Part shown: piece by piece, positions 24,903 to 33,284 of the stretch | Layout: each line of letters begins with the position of its first letter | Numbering within the stretch: position 1 is the stretch's first letter | Source: DATEPR01 sp963780635 | Lineage (GTDB): Bacteria > Actinomycetota > Actinomycetes > Mycobacteriales > Pseudonocardiaceae | Assembly (NCBI GenBank): GCA_963780635.1 | Contig: CAWACW010000011.1 | Location: forward strand, 248,001 to 312,000 | Direction: 5' to 3' | Length of the DNA stretch: 64,000 nucleotides | Program-made: the position numbers and the translations under genes | The notes under the pieces: model-generated | The model's input: the letters and a program-made list of their open reading frames with translations, nothing else | What the model was told of the DNA's origin: nothing | Databases searched by the model: none

Positions 24903-26084
24903 TCAGAGTGGCCAGTGGTGGGGGCCGGCAGGGTCGTCGAGCCAGAGGTCCTGGTGGTCCGGGTCGACTGTGATGCCGAAGCGGTCCCTGGTGGGCGAGC
25001 CGAGGCTCAGCCACTCCTCGTGGGCCACTTCCACCGCGTCCCACAGCTGCCGCGGCCCGCCCTGTCGCACCTGGTAGTCGCCGACGCGACCGGTGTGCCG
25101 TGCCCACGAGCCGTCCGGGTCGATCAGCCACATCGAGCCGTCCTCGTCCACCGTCACGGCCGTCGCCGGCAGGCGTAGACCCGCGTAGAACTCGAACGTG
25201 CTGCGATGGCTGACCAGTACGTCGGCCGCCAGCGTGGTCCGGCGCGCTGTGCCGTCGGCCGGGTCAGGACGCCGCGCTGTGGTGAGTCGGTGCGCCCGCA
25301 GTGGCATGAACCGGCCGTCCTCGGCGAGCACCCTGCCCTCGCCGGTGGGGCCCTCGCCCGCCGTGATCCGCACCAGGCCCGCACCCAACGGGCGGTGCAA
25401 GGTCGTCACCACCAGGCCGCCGGGCACCGTCTGGTCCAGCCATGACAACGGGATCGTGGCCACCGAGCAGGTCGCGAGCACCCGGTCGTAGGGCGCACTG
25501 TCCGGGTGCCCACCCGAGCCGTCGGCGGCCACACAGTCCGGCGCGTAGCCGCACGCCGCGAGGCGTTCCCGTGCCAGCACCGACAGTGCCGCGTCGATGT
25601 CCACGCTGTGCACCGCGGTCTCGCCGAGCCGGTGGCACAGCAGGGCCGCGTTGTAGCCCGTGCCGGTACCGATCTCCAGTACCCGGTGGCCCGAATGCGC
25701 GTCGAGCACGTTCAGCATCACGGCCATGATCGCGGGCTGGCTGGACGAGCTGGTCGGCACGCCGAACACCGGGCCGCTTGTCCGGGCGACCTGCCAGCGT
25801 GCCGGGTCGTCGTCCAGCTGCGTGATGAGCACCTGGTCGGCGTAGATCCAGTCCAGCCGGTGCGGGTCCGCCGGACCGACGGCCACCCAGCGACCGTCCC
25901 CGAACGGCCGGAAGAACCGGGGTAGGAAGACGTGCCTTGGCACGTCGGCGAACGCCGCCCGCCAGGCCGGATCGGCCAGCAGGCCCGCCGACTGCAGCGT
26001 CCGCACCAGCCGGGCTCGCAGCCGGACCGCCCGCGAGGCACTCCGGGCGGCATGGCGAGCAGCGCTGGGTATTCGGCTGTTCAT
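24903..26084 (-). CDS. Protein-L-isoaspartate methyltransferase-like protein with C-terminal extension
   Basis: 393 residues. The core is PCMT-like: AFADVPRHVFLPRFF, YADQVLITQLDDD, SSSSQPAIMAVMLNVLDAHS, motif I VLEIGTGTGYNAALL and VAADGSGG. An extra C-terminal domain of about 180 residues ends LDDPAGPHHWPL. The extended form is common in actinomycetes, where relatives act in peptide maturation systems; no precursor peptide is seen here. It is convergent with the permease, about 60 bp apart. Confidence 0.8.
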   Translation of the reverse strand: MNSRIPSAARHAARSASRAVRLRARLVRTLQSAGLLADPAWRAAFADVPRHVFLPRFFRPFGDGRWVAVGPADPHRLDWIYADQVLITQLDDDPARWQVARTSGPVFGVPTSSSSQPAIMAVMLNVLDAHSGHRVLEIGTGTGYNAALLCHRLGETAVHSVDIDAALSVLARERLAACGYAPDCVAADGSGGHPDSAPYDRVLATCSVATIPLSWLDQTVPGGLVVTTLHRPLGAGLVRITAGEGPTGEGRVLAEDGRFMPLRAHRLTTARRPDPADGTARRTTLAADVLVSHRSTFEFYAGLRLPATAVTVDEDGSMWLIDPDGSWARHTGRVGDYQVRQGGPRQLWDAVEVAHEEWLSLGSPTRDRFGITVDPDHQDLWLDDPAGPHHWPL

Positions 26085-26120
26085 CGTGCGTCCACCGTAG
26101 AGCGCCGGTGAGCCGAAGCA

Positions 26121-26153
26121 CAGTCGCTAGCAGTCTGCTTGCAGTTGCTAGCA
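26121..26153. promoter_or_regulatory. Repeated GCTAGC operator upstream of the XRE regulator
   Basis: CAG-T-(C/T)-GCTAGCA occurs twice, at 26121-26132 and 26142-26153, exactly 21 bp (two helical turns) apart. The cores contain the palindrome GCTAGC (TGCTAGCA in the second). The site lies about 50-80 bp before ATG 26204 and is a good candidate for autoregulation by the XRE protein. Confidence 0.55.
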
Positions 26154-26203
26154 CTCTCACGTAACGTCGGTCGTACCGGAGCACGAGACGGGGAGGAGGC
26201 CGG

Positions 26204-26731
26204 ATGGACGAGAACGAGACTCGCACGCCCATCGACATGGTCGCCGACCTGGGCAAAGGCATCAGCAAACGGGTCGGCAAGCCCAAGGGGCTCGAAGAAC
26301 TCGAGGACCAGATCGAAGGCCTCGGCAAGGGGATCGGCGAGTACATCCGCCAGCAGCGTGCGAGCGCTCGGATCTCCCTGCGCCAGCTGTCCAAGCTGGC
26401 CGGCGTGTCCAACCCCTACCTCAGCCAGATCGAACGCGGCCTGCGCCGCCCGAGCGCCGACATCCTGCAGCAGATCGCCAAGGGGCTGCGCATCTCGGCG
26501 GAGGCGCTCTACGTGCAGGCGGGCATGCTCGACGCCCCGGCGGGCGGCCCGGTGCCGGACGCGATCCGTGCGGCGACCGAGCTGACCGAGCGGCAGAAGC
26601 AGGTGCTGCTCGATGTCTACGAGACGTTCCGCCGGTCCAACCAGGCCGGCCCGAGCAATCAGTCCACAGTGGAGGGGTTCGATGTGGACGACGTGACGAA
26701 CCTTGACCGGACCCCGCACACCGAGGAGTGA
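26204..26731 (+). CDS. XRE-family helix-turn-helix regulator (Rv0474-like)
   Basis: 175 residues. A charged leader (residues 1-45, GLEELEDQIEGLGKGIGEYI) precedes an HTH_3 domain: IRQQRASARISLRQLSKLAG, VSNPYLSQIERGLRRPSADI, LQQIAKGLRISAEALYV. An acidic tail ends the protein. GGGGAGGAGG precedes ATG 26204. It sits directly before hbhA, as Rv0474 does in mycobacteria, suggesting conserved control of the HbhA-like protein. Confidence 0.88.
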   Translation: MDENETRTPIDMVADLGKGISKRVGKPKGLEELEDQIEGLGKGIGEYIRQQRASARISLRQLSKLAGVSNPYLSQIERGLRRPSADILQQIAKGLRISAEALYVQAGMLDAPAGGPVPDAIRAATELTERQKQVLLDVYETFRRSNQAGPSNQSTVEGFDVDDVTNLDRTPHTEE

Positions 26732-26736
26732 TCCAC

Positions 26737-27417
26737 ATGCCCACCATCGATGACGCTCGCAAGGTCCGTGAGCAGGCCGTCGCCGCGTTCAGCGGCGCCT
26801 TCGAGCAGGCCCGTACCCCGTTCCTCGCCGCCCTCGGCGTCGGTGACGTGGCCACCCAGGCCTTCCTGGACGCCGTGACCAAGGCCCGCGGCCAACTGGC
26901 CGAGCGCGCCGAGCAGGTGCCCACCGACGTGGCCGACCTGCGCGGCAAGCTGGACCCGGCCGAGCTGCGCAAGCTGCTCGACCAGTACGCCGAGGCCGCC
27001 CAGAAGCTCTACCAGTACCTGACCGAGCACGGCGAGGAGACGCTGGAGCGCCTGCGCAGCCAGCCGCAGCTCAAGCGCGCGGTCGAGCAGTTCGACCAGG
27101 CCGCCACCGTCGCCCAGCAGCGCGCCGAGTCGGCCGTCGGGGACGCCAGGGAACTGGCCGACGAGGTACTCGGCCGGGTCACCCGCCGCACCCGCTCGAC
27201 CGGTGAGAAGGCCGCCCGCGCGACCACGAAGACCGCCGACGAGGTCGCCGAGCAGGTCGAGAAGGCCGGTGCCGAGGCGAGCGCGGTGGTCGAGGAGGCC
27301 GGTGCCGAGGCCGCGCACGAGGTGCGCAGCACGACCCGCAGGGCCGCCAACCGGACCAGCAACGCCCGCAAGCCGGCCGGCCCCACGACGAACCGGAAGC
27401 CGAACACCCCGAACTGA
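26737..27417 (+). CDS. hbhA: Heparin-binding hemagglutinin-like coiled-coil protein
   Basis: 226 residues. Starts MPTIDDARKVREQAVAAFSG, then a long coiled coil (about residues 10-160, with AELRKLLDQYAEAAQKLYQY) and a Lys/Arg/Ala/Thr-rich C-terminus ending KPAGPTTNRKPNTPN. In mycobacteria HBHA is a surface adhesin and lipid-inclusion protein. This protein has an Ala/Glu/Thr-rich tail and fewer lysine-rich repeats, so heparin binding is doubtful. ATG 26737 is five bases after the XRE stop; a hairpin at 27449-27481 likely ends the transcript. Confidence 0.82.
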   Translation: MPTIDDARKVREQAVAAFSGAFEQARTPFLAALGVGDVATQAFLDAVTKARGQLAERAEQVPTDVADLRGKLDPAELRKLLDQYAEAAQKLYQYLTEHGEETLERLRSQPQLKRAVEQFDQAATVAQQRAESAVGDARELADEVLGRVTRRTRSTGEKAARATTKTADEVAEQVEKAGAEASAVVEEAGAEAAHEVRSTTRRAANRTSNARKPAGPTTNRKPNTPN

Positions 27418-27448
27418 CACCGATAGGTGACCAGGTAGACATGTCACG

Positions 27449-27481
27449 CGAACCCCGATGGGACCGAACCGTCGGGGTTCG
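27449..27481 (+). terminator. Hairpin after hbhA
   Basis: CGAACCCCGA (27449-27458) pairs with TCGGGGTTCG (27472-27481) around a 13-base loop. It has no strong T-run and lies 25 bp before the next gene. Confidence 0.6.
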
Positions 27482-27506
27482 CTGGTGTTCGTCGTACGCT
27501 AGTGGG

Positions 27507-27800
27507 GTGACCATCACTGACTGGATCGTGTCCGTGCTCAGCTGGGCGGCGGTTCCTGTCGGCTTGTTCGCCTTCCTGCACGCGGCACTGCAGCGCTCCG
27601 ACGCCTACGCGGCGGCCAACAAGCGGACGAAGCCCATCTGGCTGGCCATCACCGGTGGCGGGACGCTCGCCTGCGCGCTGTTCCGCATGGACAACTTCAC
27701 CATGCTCTTCTGGATCGCGGGGCTGGTCGCCGTCCTGGTCTACATCGTGGACGTGCGCCCCAAGCTGATCGAGGTGCAGCGCGGCGGCACGAAGTGGTGA
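27507..27800 (+). CDS. DUF2516 membrane protein (Rv0476-like)
   Basis: 97 residues with three hydrophobic segments: WIVSVLSWAAVPVGLFAFLH, PIWLAITGGGTLACALFRM and MLFWIAGLVAVLVYIVDVRP. DUF2516 proteins follow hbhA across mycobacteria and relatives. GTG 27507 was chosen because upstream codons overlap the hairpin. Function unknown. Confidence 0.8.
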   Translation: MTITDWIVSVLSWAAVPVGLFAFLHAALQRSDAYAAANKRTKPIWLAITGGGTLACALFRMDNFTMLFWIAGLVAVLVYIVDVRPKLIEVQRGGTKW

Positions 27801-27842
27801 GCGGCCCGACGGCCGCGACCAGCGCTTTGGCACGATGACGGC

Positions 27843-28397
27843 ATGTGGAGCATCGCCGGCACCCTGACCGTCCATCCCGCCACCGAGCGCACCGACCTGC
27901 TCGCCGATCCCGTGGCGAAGGCGCTCGCCGCGCTCGACCCCGCTGCCCAGCAGCGGGTCGGGGTCGCGGCCATCGATCCTGATCTCGCCGATACCGCCGC
28001 CTTCTGCGAGGCGTACGGCTCGCCGCTGACCGCGTCCGCCAACTGTGTGGTGGTCGCAGGCAAGCGCGGCGGCGAGCAGCGCTACGCCGCCTGCCTGGTC
28101 CTGGCCACCACCCGCGCCGATGTGAACAACGTGGTCCGCCGCAGGCTGGATGTGCGGAAGGCGTCGTTCGCGCCGATGGACGACGCGGTCGCGCTCAGCG
28201 GCATGGAGTACGGCGGGATCACCCCGTTCGGCCTGCCGGACGGGTGGCCGCTGCTGATCGACGCGGCTGTCGCCGCCGCGCCCGAGCTGATCGTGGGCAG
28301 TGGCGTGCGAGGCAGCAAGGTGCTGGTGCCCGGTGACGTGCTCACCCAGCTGCCCGGCGCCGAGGTCGTGGACGGACTCGGTCGGCCCGTCGGCTGA
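27843..28397 (+). CDS. YbaK/aminoacyl-tRNA-deacylase domain protein
   Basis: 184 residues. The YbaK fold is marked by DTAAFCEAYGSPLTASANCV, VLATTRADVNNVVRRRLDV followed by RKASFAPMDDAVAL, and the loop SGMEYGGITPFGLPDGW. Family members clear mischarged aminoacyl-tRNA (for example Cys- or Ala-tRNAPro). This longer version with an N-terminal lead resembles free-standing actinobacterial members. Translational coupling to the amidase downstream is loose (25 bp). Confidence 0.85.
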   Translation: MWSIAGTLTVHPATERTDLLADPVAKALAALDPAAQQRVGVAAIDPDLADTAAFCEAYGSPLTASANCVVVAGKRGGEQRYAACLVLATTRADVNNVVRRRLDVRKASFAPMDDAVALSGMEYGGITPFGLPDGWPLLIDAAVAAAPELIVGSGVRGSKVLVPGDVLTQLPGAEVVDGLGRPVG

Positions 28398-28421
28398 CCA
28401 GGCGAGAACGAGGTGGGCCGA

Positions 28422-29834
28422 ATGGAGTCCGTGGCGGGACATGTGCTGGACACCGGTCCGGTGCGACTGGCGGAACTGCTCGCGGCAGGCACGGTCTCCT
28501 CGACCGAACTGACCACGGAGGTGCTGGCCAGGATCGGCGCCACCCAGCCGACGCTGAACACGTTCCGCGTGGTCAGGTCGGCCGCCGCGTTACGTGAGGC
28601 CGCCGAGGCGGACCGCAGGCTGCGCGCCGGTGAGCGGGCGCCGCTGTTGGGCATACCGCTGGCGATGAAGGACGACCAGGACTTGGCCGGTGAGCCGACC
28701 GCGTTCGGCTGTGCGGGTGAGTTCCCGGCCGCCACCGGCGACTCCGAGATGGTGTCCGCACTGCGGGCCGCGGGCGCGGTGATCGTCGGCAAGACGAACA
28801 CCCCCGAGCTCGGCCAGTGGCCGTTCACCGAGGGCCCCGCGTTCGGGATCACCCGCAACCCGTGGCAGACCGACCACACGCCGGGCGGCTCGTCCGGTGG
28901 GTCGGCGGCGGCCGTCGCCGCCGGCATCGTGCCGGTCGCGGTGGGCTCCGATGGTGCCGGGTCGATCCGCATCCCGGCGTCGTGGACACACCTGGTCGGT
29001 ATCAAGCCGGAGCGCGGCGGGGTCTACCAGGACGCGGACGGCACGTTCCACGGCATCAGCATCAGCGGCCCGCTCGCGCGCCGCGTCGCGGACGCCGCGC
29101 TGGTGGTCGACGTGCTCGCCGGCCGGTCGTCGACCGACGAGCACAGCGCGCTGGCCGCCGCGGGCCGGGATCCGGGCCGGCTGCGGATCGGGCTGTCGTT
29201 CCGGCCGCCGCTGACCGGCTACCGGGTGCGGCTGGATCCGCGGATCAAGCAGGCCGTGCTGCGGATCGCGAACGTGCTGACCGGGCTGGGCCACGAGGTG
29301 GTGCCCGTCGACCCGACGTACGGGCTGATCGGGCTGAACTTCCTGCCCAAGTCCACCGCGGGCCTCTACGGCTGGCTGGACAAGATCCCCGACCCGAGCC
29401 TGCTGGACCCGCGTACCCGCAAGAACATGGCCAACGGTCGCCGCGTCGGCCGCTATCTCGTCGGTTTCGCGCACGCGACCGACGGCCGCTACCACCGTCA
29501 GGTGGGCAAGGTCTTCCACACCGTCGACGCGCTGCTGGTGCCCACCACGGCCACCCCGCCGCCGCGCGTCGAGTCCTGGTCGCGGATGTCCGACCGGGCG
29601 CTGAACCGGATCATGGTGTCCGCCTGCCCGTATGCGTGGCCGTGGAACGTGCTGGGCTGGCCCGGGGTGAACGTGCCCGCCGGCCTCACCGACGACGGCC
29701 TGCCGGTCGGCGCGCAGCTGCTCGGCCCGTCGGGCACCGAGGGCACGCTGATCTCACTGGCCGCGCAGCTGGAGACCGTGGAGAAGTGGGCGGACCGGTA
29801 TCCGCCCAACGGTCAGCTCGCGCCGTCCGCGTAG
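28422..29834 (+). CDS. Amidase-signature family hydrolase
   Basis: 470 residues. The Ser-cisSer-Lys triad is readable: Lys in IPLAMKDDQDLAG near residue 83, and the Gly/Ser-rich signature GGSSGGSAAAVAAGIVPVAV with GSDGAGSIRIPA carrying the two serines. The C-terminal half has PWNVLGWPGVNVPAG. It hydrolyses a primary or secondary amide; the substrate cannot be told. ATG 28422 is preferred, GTG 28413 is in frame. Its 3' end overlaps the convergent LOG-family gene by 22 bp. Confidence 0.9.
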   Translation: MESVAGHVLDTGPVRLAELLAAGTVSSTELTTEVLARIGATQPTLNTFRVVRSAAALREAAEADRRLRAGERAPLLGIPLAMKDDQDLAGEPTAFGCAGEFPAATGDSEMVSALRAAGAVIVGKTNTPELGQWPFTEGPAFGITRNPWQTDHTPGGSSGGSAAAVAAGIVPVAVGSDGAGSIRIPASWTHLVGIKPERGGVYQDADGTFHGISISGPLARRVADAALVVDVLAGRSSTDEHSALAAAGRDPGRLRIGLSFRPPLTGYRVRLDPRIKQAVLRIANVLTGLGHEVVPVDPTYGLIGLNFLPKSTAGLYGWLDKIPDPSLLDPRTRKNMANGRRVGRYLVGFAHATDGRYHRQVGKVFHTVDALLVPTTATPPPRVESWSRMSDRALNRIMVSACPYAWPWNVLGWPGVNVPAGLTDDGLPVGAQLLGPSGTEGTLISLAAQLETVEKWADRYPPNGQLAPSA

Positions 29835-30961
29835 TCGGTCAGCAGCGCGACGGCTTCGTCCAGGTCGTCGGTGACGAGGATCCACCGCTCCGACGCCCTG
29901 CCCTTGGCCAGTTGCTGGACCAGTGGCGCGGCCGGGACCTCGTTCAGCCAGAAGTCCTTGTCCAGGAACACCATCGGCGCGGGCGGGCCGAGCGAGCCGT
30001 AGTGGTTGTGCGTGTAGTCCTGGAATACTTCCTGCACGGTGCCTGCGCTGCCCGGCGTGTAGACGACACCGCCGGTCGCCACGGTGAGCAGGCCGTCCTC
30101 GCGCACGGAGTTGGCGAAGTACTTGGCGTGCAGGCATACGAACGGGTTGGGCGGTTCGTGGCCGTAGAACCACGTCGGGATGCCGATGGTGCGCGCTCCG
30201 GCCGACTCGGGCAGCTCGACGCGGTCGGCCACCGCGAGCCACCGGCCGATCAGCTCATAGTCCACTTCGGTCTCACCCTTGCCGAACGACGGTGCCTCGG
30301 CGAGGACGCCCAGCGCGTGGCGTACCGCGGAGTCGTCCTCGGTGGACAGTCGAACGCCGAGTGGAACCGCTTCCATGGCACCGGGTCCGCCGCCGGTGAG
30401 CACCGTGAACCGCGCTGGGCTGCGGCCCAGCGCACGGCCCAGGTCGAGCGCCGCCCGGTAGCCCGGCGAGTCCCTCGTCAGCTCGTGGCCACCCATCACC
30501 GCGACCGGCCGGCCGGCGTCGGCCAGCACGCCGTGCAGTGCCTCGGCGATGCCGTGGTCGTGCAGCCGCCGGGACAGCGCTGCCACCGGTCCCGGGTACT
30601 CGCCCTCGACCTTCACGTGCCGGTACACCCGAGCGTCCATCGTGTCGGCGTACGACTCGGGGCGCGCCGGGTCGAAACCGGCGAACAGTTCGGCGGGCGT
30701 GTAGAGCGTGCTGCGATAGGGCCGGTAGGGCAGGTCGGGAATGTCCGGGAACAGCAGCACCCCGGCCGCGTCCGCGCGGGCCCGGCTGCCCGTGGTCAGG
30801 CGGCAGCCCAGCATGAGCGCGCCGTCCAGCGCGGTACGCAGCAGACGGTCGTCCGCCGGATCGGTGAGATCGAGCCCGACGAGCACGGCACCACGCAGAT
30901 CCTGGCCGGTCGCTCGGATGGCTCGCAGTTGTTCGACGTCGACGATCGGGGCACCCACCAC
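29813..30961 (-). CDS. LOG-family (lysine decarboxylase-like) Rossmann nucleotide-binding protein
   Basis: About 382 residues. The LOG/TIGR00730 core shows VAVMGGHELTRDSPGYRAAL, LTGGGPGAMEAVPLGVRL and TPGSAGTVQEVFQDYTHNHY (the PG-x-x-GT-x-x-E motif). The N-terminal 150 residues are extra to the small LOG phosphoribohydrolases. The start is set near GTG 30961 or 30958; no strong ribosome-binding site. It lies 47 bp downstream of purU on the same strand. The role may be nucleotide phosphoribohydrolase, but the large form is uncharacterised. Confidence 0.8.
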   Translation of the reverse strand: MVGAPIVDVEQLRAIRATGQDLRGAVLVGLDLTDPADDRLLRTALDGALMLGCRLTTGSRARADAAGVLLFPDIPDLPYRPYRSTLYTPAELFAGFDPARPESYADTMDARVYRHVKVEGEYPGPVAALSRRLHDHGIAEALHGVLADAGRPVAVMGGHELTRDSPGYRAALDLGRALGRSPARFTVLTGGGPGAMEAVPLGVRLSTEDDSAVRHALGVLAEAPSFGKGETEVDYELIGRWLAVADRVELPESAGARTIGIPTWFYGHEPPNPFVCLHAKYFANSVREDGLLTVATGGVVYTPGSAGTVQEVFQDYTHNHYGSLGPPAPMVFLDKDFWLNEVPAAPLVQQLAKGRASERWILVTDDLDEAVALLTDYADGAS

Positions 30962-31008
30962 ACCGAGCTTACGAGAAATGCTGTCATCACCTGGTTGGGC
31001 GATGCCGG

Positions 31009-31884
31009 TCAGAAGATCACCGTGTGGTTGCCGTGCAGCAGCACCCGGTCCTCCAGATGCCAGCGCAGCCCCCTGGCGAGCACGACCTTCTCGATGTCCC
31101 TGCCCTTGCGGACCAGGTCGGCGACCGAGTCCTGATGGTCCACCCGGGTGACGTCCTGCTCGATGATCGGCCCGGAGTCCAGTTCGGCGGTCACGTAGTG
31201 GCAGGTGGCGCCGATCAGCTTGACGCCCCGGATGTGTGCCTGGTGGTAGGGCCGCGCGCCGGCGAACGAGGGCAGGAAGCTGTGGTGGATGTTGAGCGCC
31301 CTGCCCGCCCACGCGGCGCACAGCTCCGGCGGCAGGACCTGCATGAACCGGGCCAGCACCACGGCATGCGGATGGTGGCTTTCCACGAGCTGGCCGAGCT
31401 GCGCGAACGCGGCCGCCCGGCCGTCCGGGTCACCCGGCGGGAACGGCACGTGGAAGAACGGGATGCCGTGCGCGCGGGTGATGTCGGCGAGCCCGGCATG
31501 GTTGCCGATCACCGCGCTGATCTCCACGTCGAGTTCCTTCGCGGCGACCCGGCCGAGCAGGTCGTAGAGGCAGTGGCCCTCGCGCGAGACCAGCACGACC
31601 ATCCGGCGGCGCTCCGCGGTGTCGGTGATCCGCCAGTCCGCGTTGGCCCCGAGTTCCCGTGCCACGCCGGCGAACTCGGCGCGCAGCTGCGTCACGTCGA
31701 AGGGCAGCGAGTCGGCCAGCACCTCCTGGCGGGTGAAGAACCAGCCGCTGGCGCGGTCGGTGTGGTACGCGGCCTCGACGATCCAGCCACCCGCGTCCGC
31801 CAGGAAGGACGAGATCCGCGCGACGATGCCGCGTCGGTCCGGGCACCCGAACCGGATCACATAACGGCGCTCGTCAACGGGCAT
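31009..31884 (-). CDS. purU: Formyltetrahydrofolate deformylase
   Basis: 291 residues. An N-terminal ACT domain (YVIRFGCPDRRGIVARISSF) is followed by a formyltransferase-fold hydrolase domain: MVVLVSREGHCLYDLL, AVIGNHAGL, ALNIHHSFLPSFAGARPY with the catalytic Asn-His, and ELDSGPIIEQDV with the catalytic Asp. It releases formate from 10-formyl-THF, balancing one-carbon pools for purine synthesis. Full length for the family. Confidence 0.95.
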   Translation of the reverse strand: MPVDERRYVIRFGCPDRRGIVARISSFLADAGGWIVEAAYHTDRASGWFFTRQEVLADSLPFDVTQLRAEFAGVARELGANADWRITDTAERRRMVVLVSREGHCLYDLLGRVAAKELDVEISAVIGNHAGLADITRAHGIPFFHVPFPPGDPDGRAAAFAQLGQLVESHHPHAVVLARFMQVLPPELCAAWAGRALNIHHSFLPSFAGARPYHQAHIRGVKLIGATCHYVTAELDSGPIIEQDVTRVDHQDSVADLVRKGRDIEKVVLARGLRWHLEDRVLLHGNHTVIF

Positions 31885-31937
31885 GCGTCGATTGTCTCAG
31901 CTCACCTGACAGGCGTTGTGTCCGCCGGTTGCCTCGC

Positions 31938-32753
31938 TCACGGCGCGACCGCTGACCAGGGCAGCGTGACTTCGCCCAGCCGCCATCGACGCGGCCGGTC
32001 CAGCACCGGCCAGCCGGCCGCCAGCAGCCGTACCGACTCGGCCCACCGGGCACGGGGGCCGAACGGCGCGAACGGCGCCGCTTTCGCCCAGCAGTCGTCG
32101 AACGCGGTGAGCAGCGCGTATATCCGCTCGCCCGGCACGTTGCGATGGATCAGCGCCTTGGGCAACCGCTCGGCCAGGTCGGCCGGCCGCTCGATGGCCG
32201 ACGGCCGGCACGCCAGCGTCAGCGTGCGCGGGCCGGTGGCGTCCAGCGTGACCCAGCAGCAGCGCCTGCCGATCTCGTCGCAGGTGCCCTCGACCAGCAG
32301 CCCGCCCGGGGCGAGCCCGTCGATCATGGTGCGCCACGCGGCCAGCGCGTCCGGCTCGGAGTACTGGCGCAGCACGTTGAACGCGCGCAGCAGCACCGGA
32401 TGCGTGCCTGCCAGCTCGAACCCGCCGCGCCGGAACTCCAGTGCGGGCGGCTCGGCGGCGGGCCTCGCCACCGCGACACGCTCGGCATCCAGTTCCAGGC
32501 CGAGTACCCGCACGTCCGGCCGGACCGAGCGCAACCTTGTGAGCAGTTCCACCGATGTCACCGGGCTCGCGCCATAGCCGAGGTCGACCACCAGCGGATC
32601 GGCCGCACCGGTGAGGACACGCACGACCGCCGGTGTGCCTGCCAGCCAGCGGTCCACCCGGCGCAGCCGGTTCGGGTTCGTCGTGCCGCGCGTGGGCAGA
32701 CCCAGCGCACGGGCCCGGCCCGCGGCCAGCCTCGGCCGGCGCGGGGAACTCAT
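31938..32753 (-). CDS. Class I SAM-dependent methyltransferase, uncharacterised
   Basis: 271 residues. Motif I reads PLVVDLGYGASPVTSVELL, then VLGLELDAERV (motif II acidic) and RAFNVLRQYSEPDALAAWRT plus GLAPGGLLVEGTCDEIGRR. The D-L-G-Y-G-x-S-P variant of motif I is typical of a conserved actinobacterial family. ATG 32753 overlaps the DUF2505 stop by four bases. Substrate unknown. Confidence 0.75.
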   Translation of the reverse strand: MSSPRRPRLAAGRARALGLPTRGTTNPNRLRRVDRWLAGTPAVVRVLTGAADPLVVDLGYGASPVTSVELLTRLRSVRPDVRVLGLELDAERVAVARPAAEPPALEFRRGGFELAGTHPVLLRAFNVLRQYSEPDALAAWRTMIDGLAPGGLLVEGTCDEIGRRCCWVTLDATGPRTLTLACRPSAIERPADLAERLPKALIHRNVPGERIYALLTAFDDCWAKAAPFAPFGPRARWAESVRLLAAGWPVLDRPRRWRLGEVTLPWSAVAP

Positions 32754-33259
32754 GTCCGGTGCTGCGTGAGCCATTCCTCGGCGAACGCTTGCTCGGAGTC
32801 CAGCAGCTTGCCGATCTGCTCGGCGACGGTCTCCTCGATCCGGGCGCCCACGAACGGGATCGGGATGTGCACCGAACCGTCGATGGTCAACTCGCTGCCG
32901 CCGTCGACGTCCGCCAGCCGCTGCGTGCCGCCGAGTTCGCCGGGCATCGCGGGAATGGTCACCGAGACCGTGCCGCTGTAGCCGCCGTCCGGGATCGGCC
33001 GCCATGTCTCGACGCGGTCGATCATGAGGTCGCCGCCGAGGATCGTGCGGACAGCGGGCGGCAGGCTCTCGCCCGCGACACCGTGCCGCAGCGACACGGT
33101 GGCCCTGCCGTCCGGCTCGACGCGCCGCTCGACGAGCTGGGCGTGTGTGCCGCCCAGAGCGGCCAGCCGCGCGTTCAGGAATGCCGGGTCCACCAGCGTG
33201 GTGAACACCGTTCTCGCGTCCCAGCGGGACCGTGCCCGATGGTCGATGCGCCGTGCCAT
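32750..33259 (-). CDS. DUF2505 (SRPBCC-fold) protein, Rv0481c-like
   Basis: 169 residues. MARRIDHRARSRWDARTVFT starts the lipid-cavity fold; WRPIPDGGYSGTVSVTIPAM and GSVHIPIPFVGARIEETVAE are characteristic of the family. No catalytic residues known; probably binds a hydrophobic ligand. It diverges from murB with only 25 bp between starts, so the two promoters must overlap coding sequence or each other. Confidence 0.82.
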   Translation of the reverse strand: MARRIDHRARSRWDARTVFTTLVDPAFLNARLAALGGTHAQLVERRVEPDGRATVSLRHGVAGESLPPAVRTILGGDLMIDRVETWRPIPDGGYSGTVSVTIPAMPGELGGTQRLADVDGGSELTIDGSVHIPIPFVGARIEETVAEQIGKLLDSEQAFAEEWLTQHRT

Positions 33260-33284
33260 GGGCCGAAGGCTACCGTTGACGACC

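Noticed and set aside
28817..31135. 772-residue plus-strand open frame
   Set aside because: Runs antisense to the LOG-family gene and out of frame through the amidase; composition is Arg/Gly/Ala-rich with no domain. Shadow of high GC.
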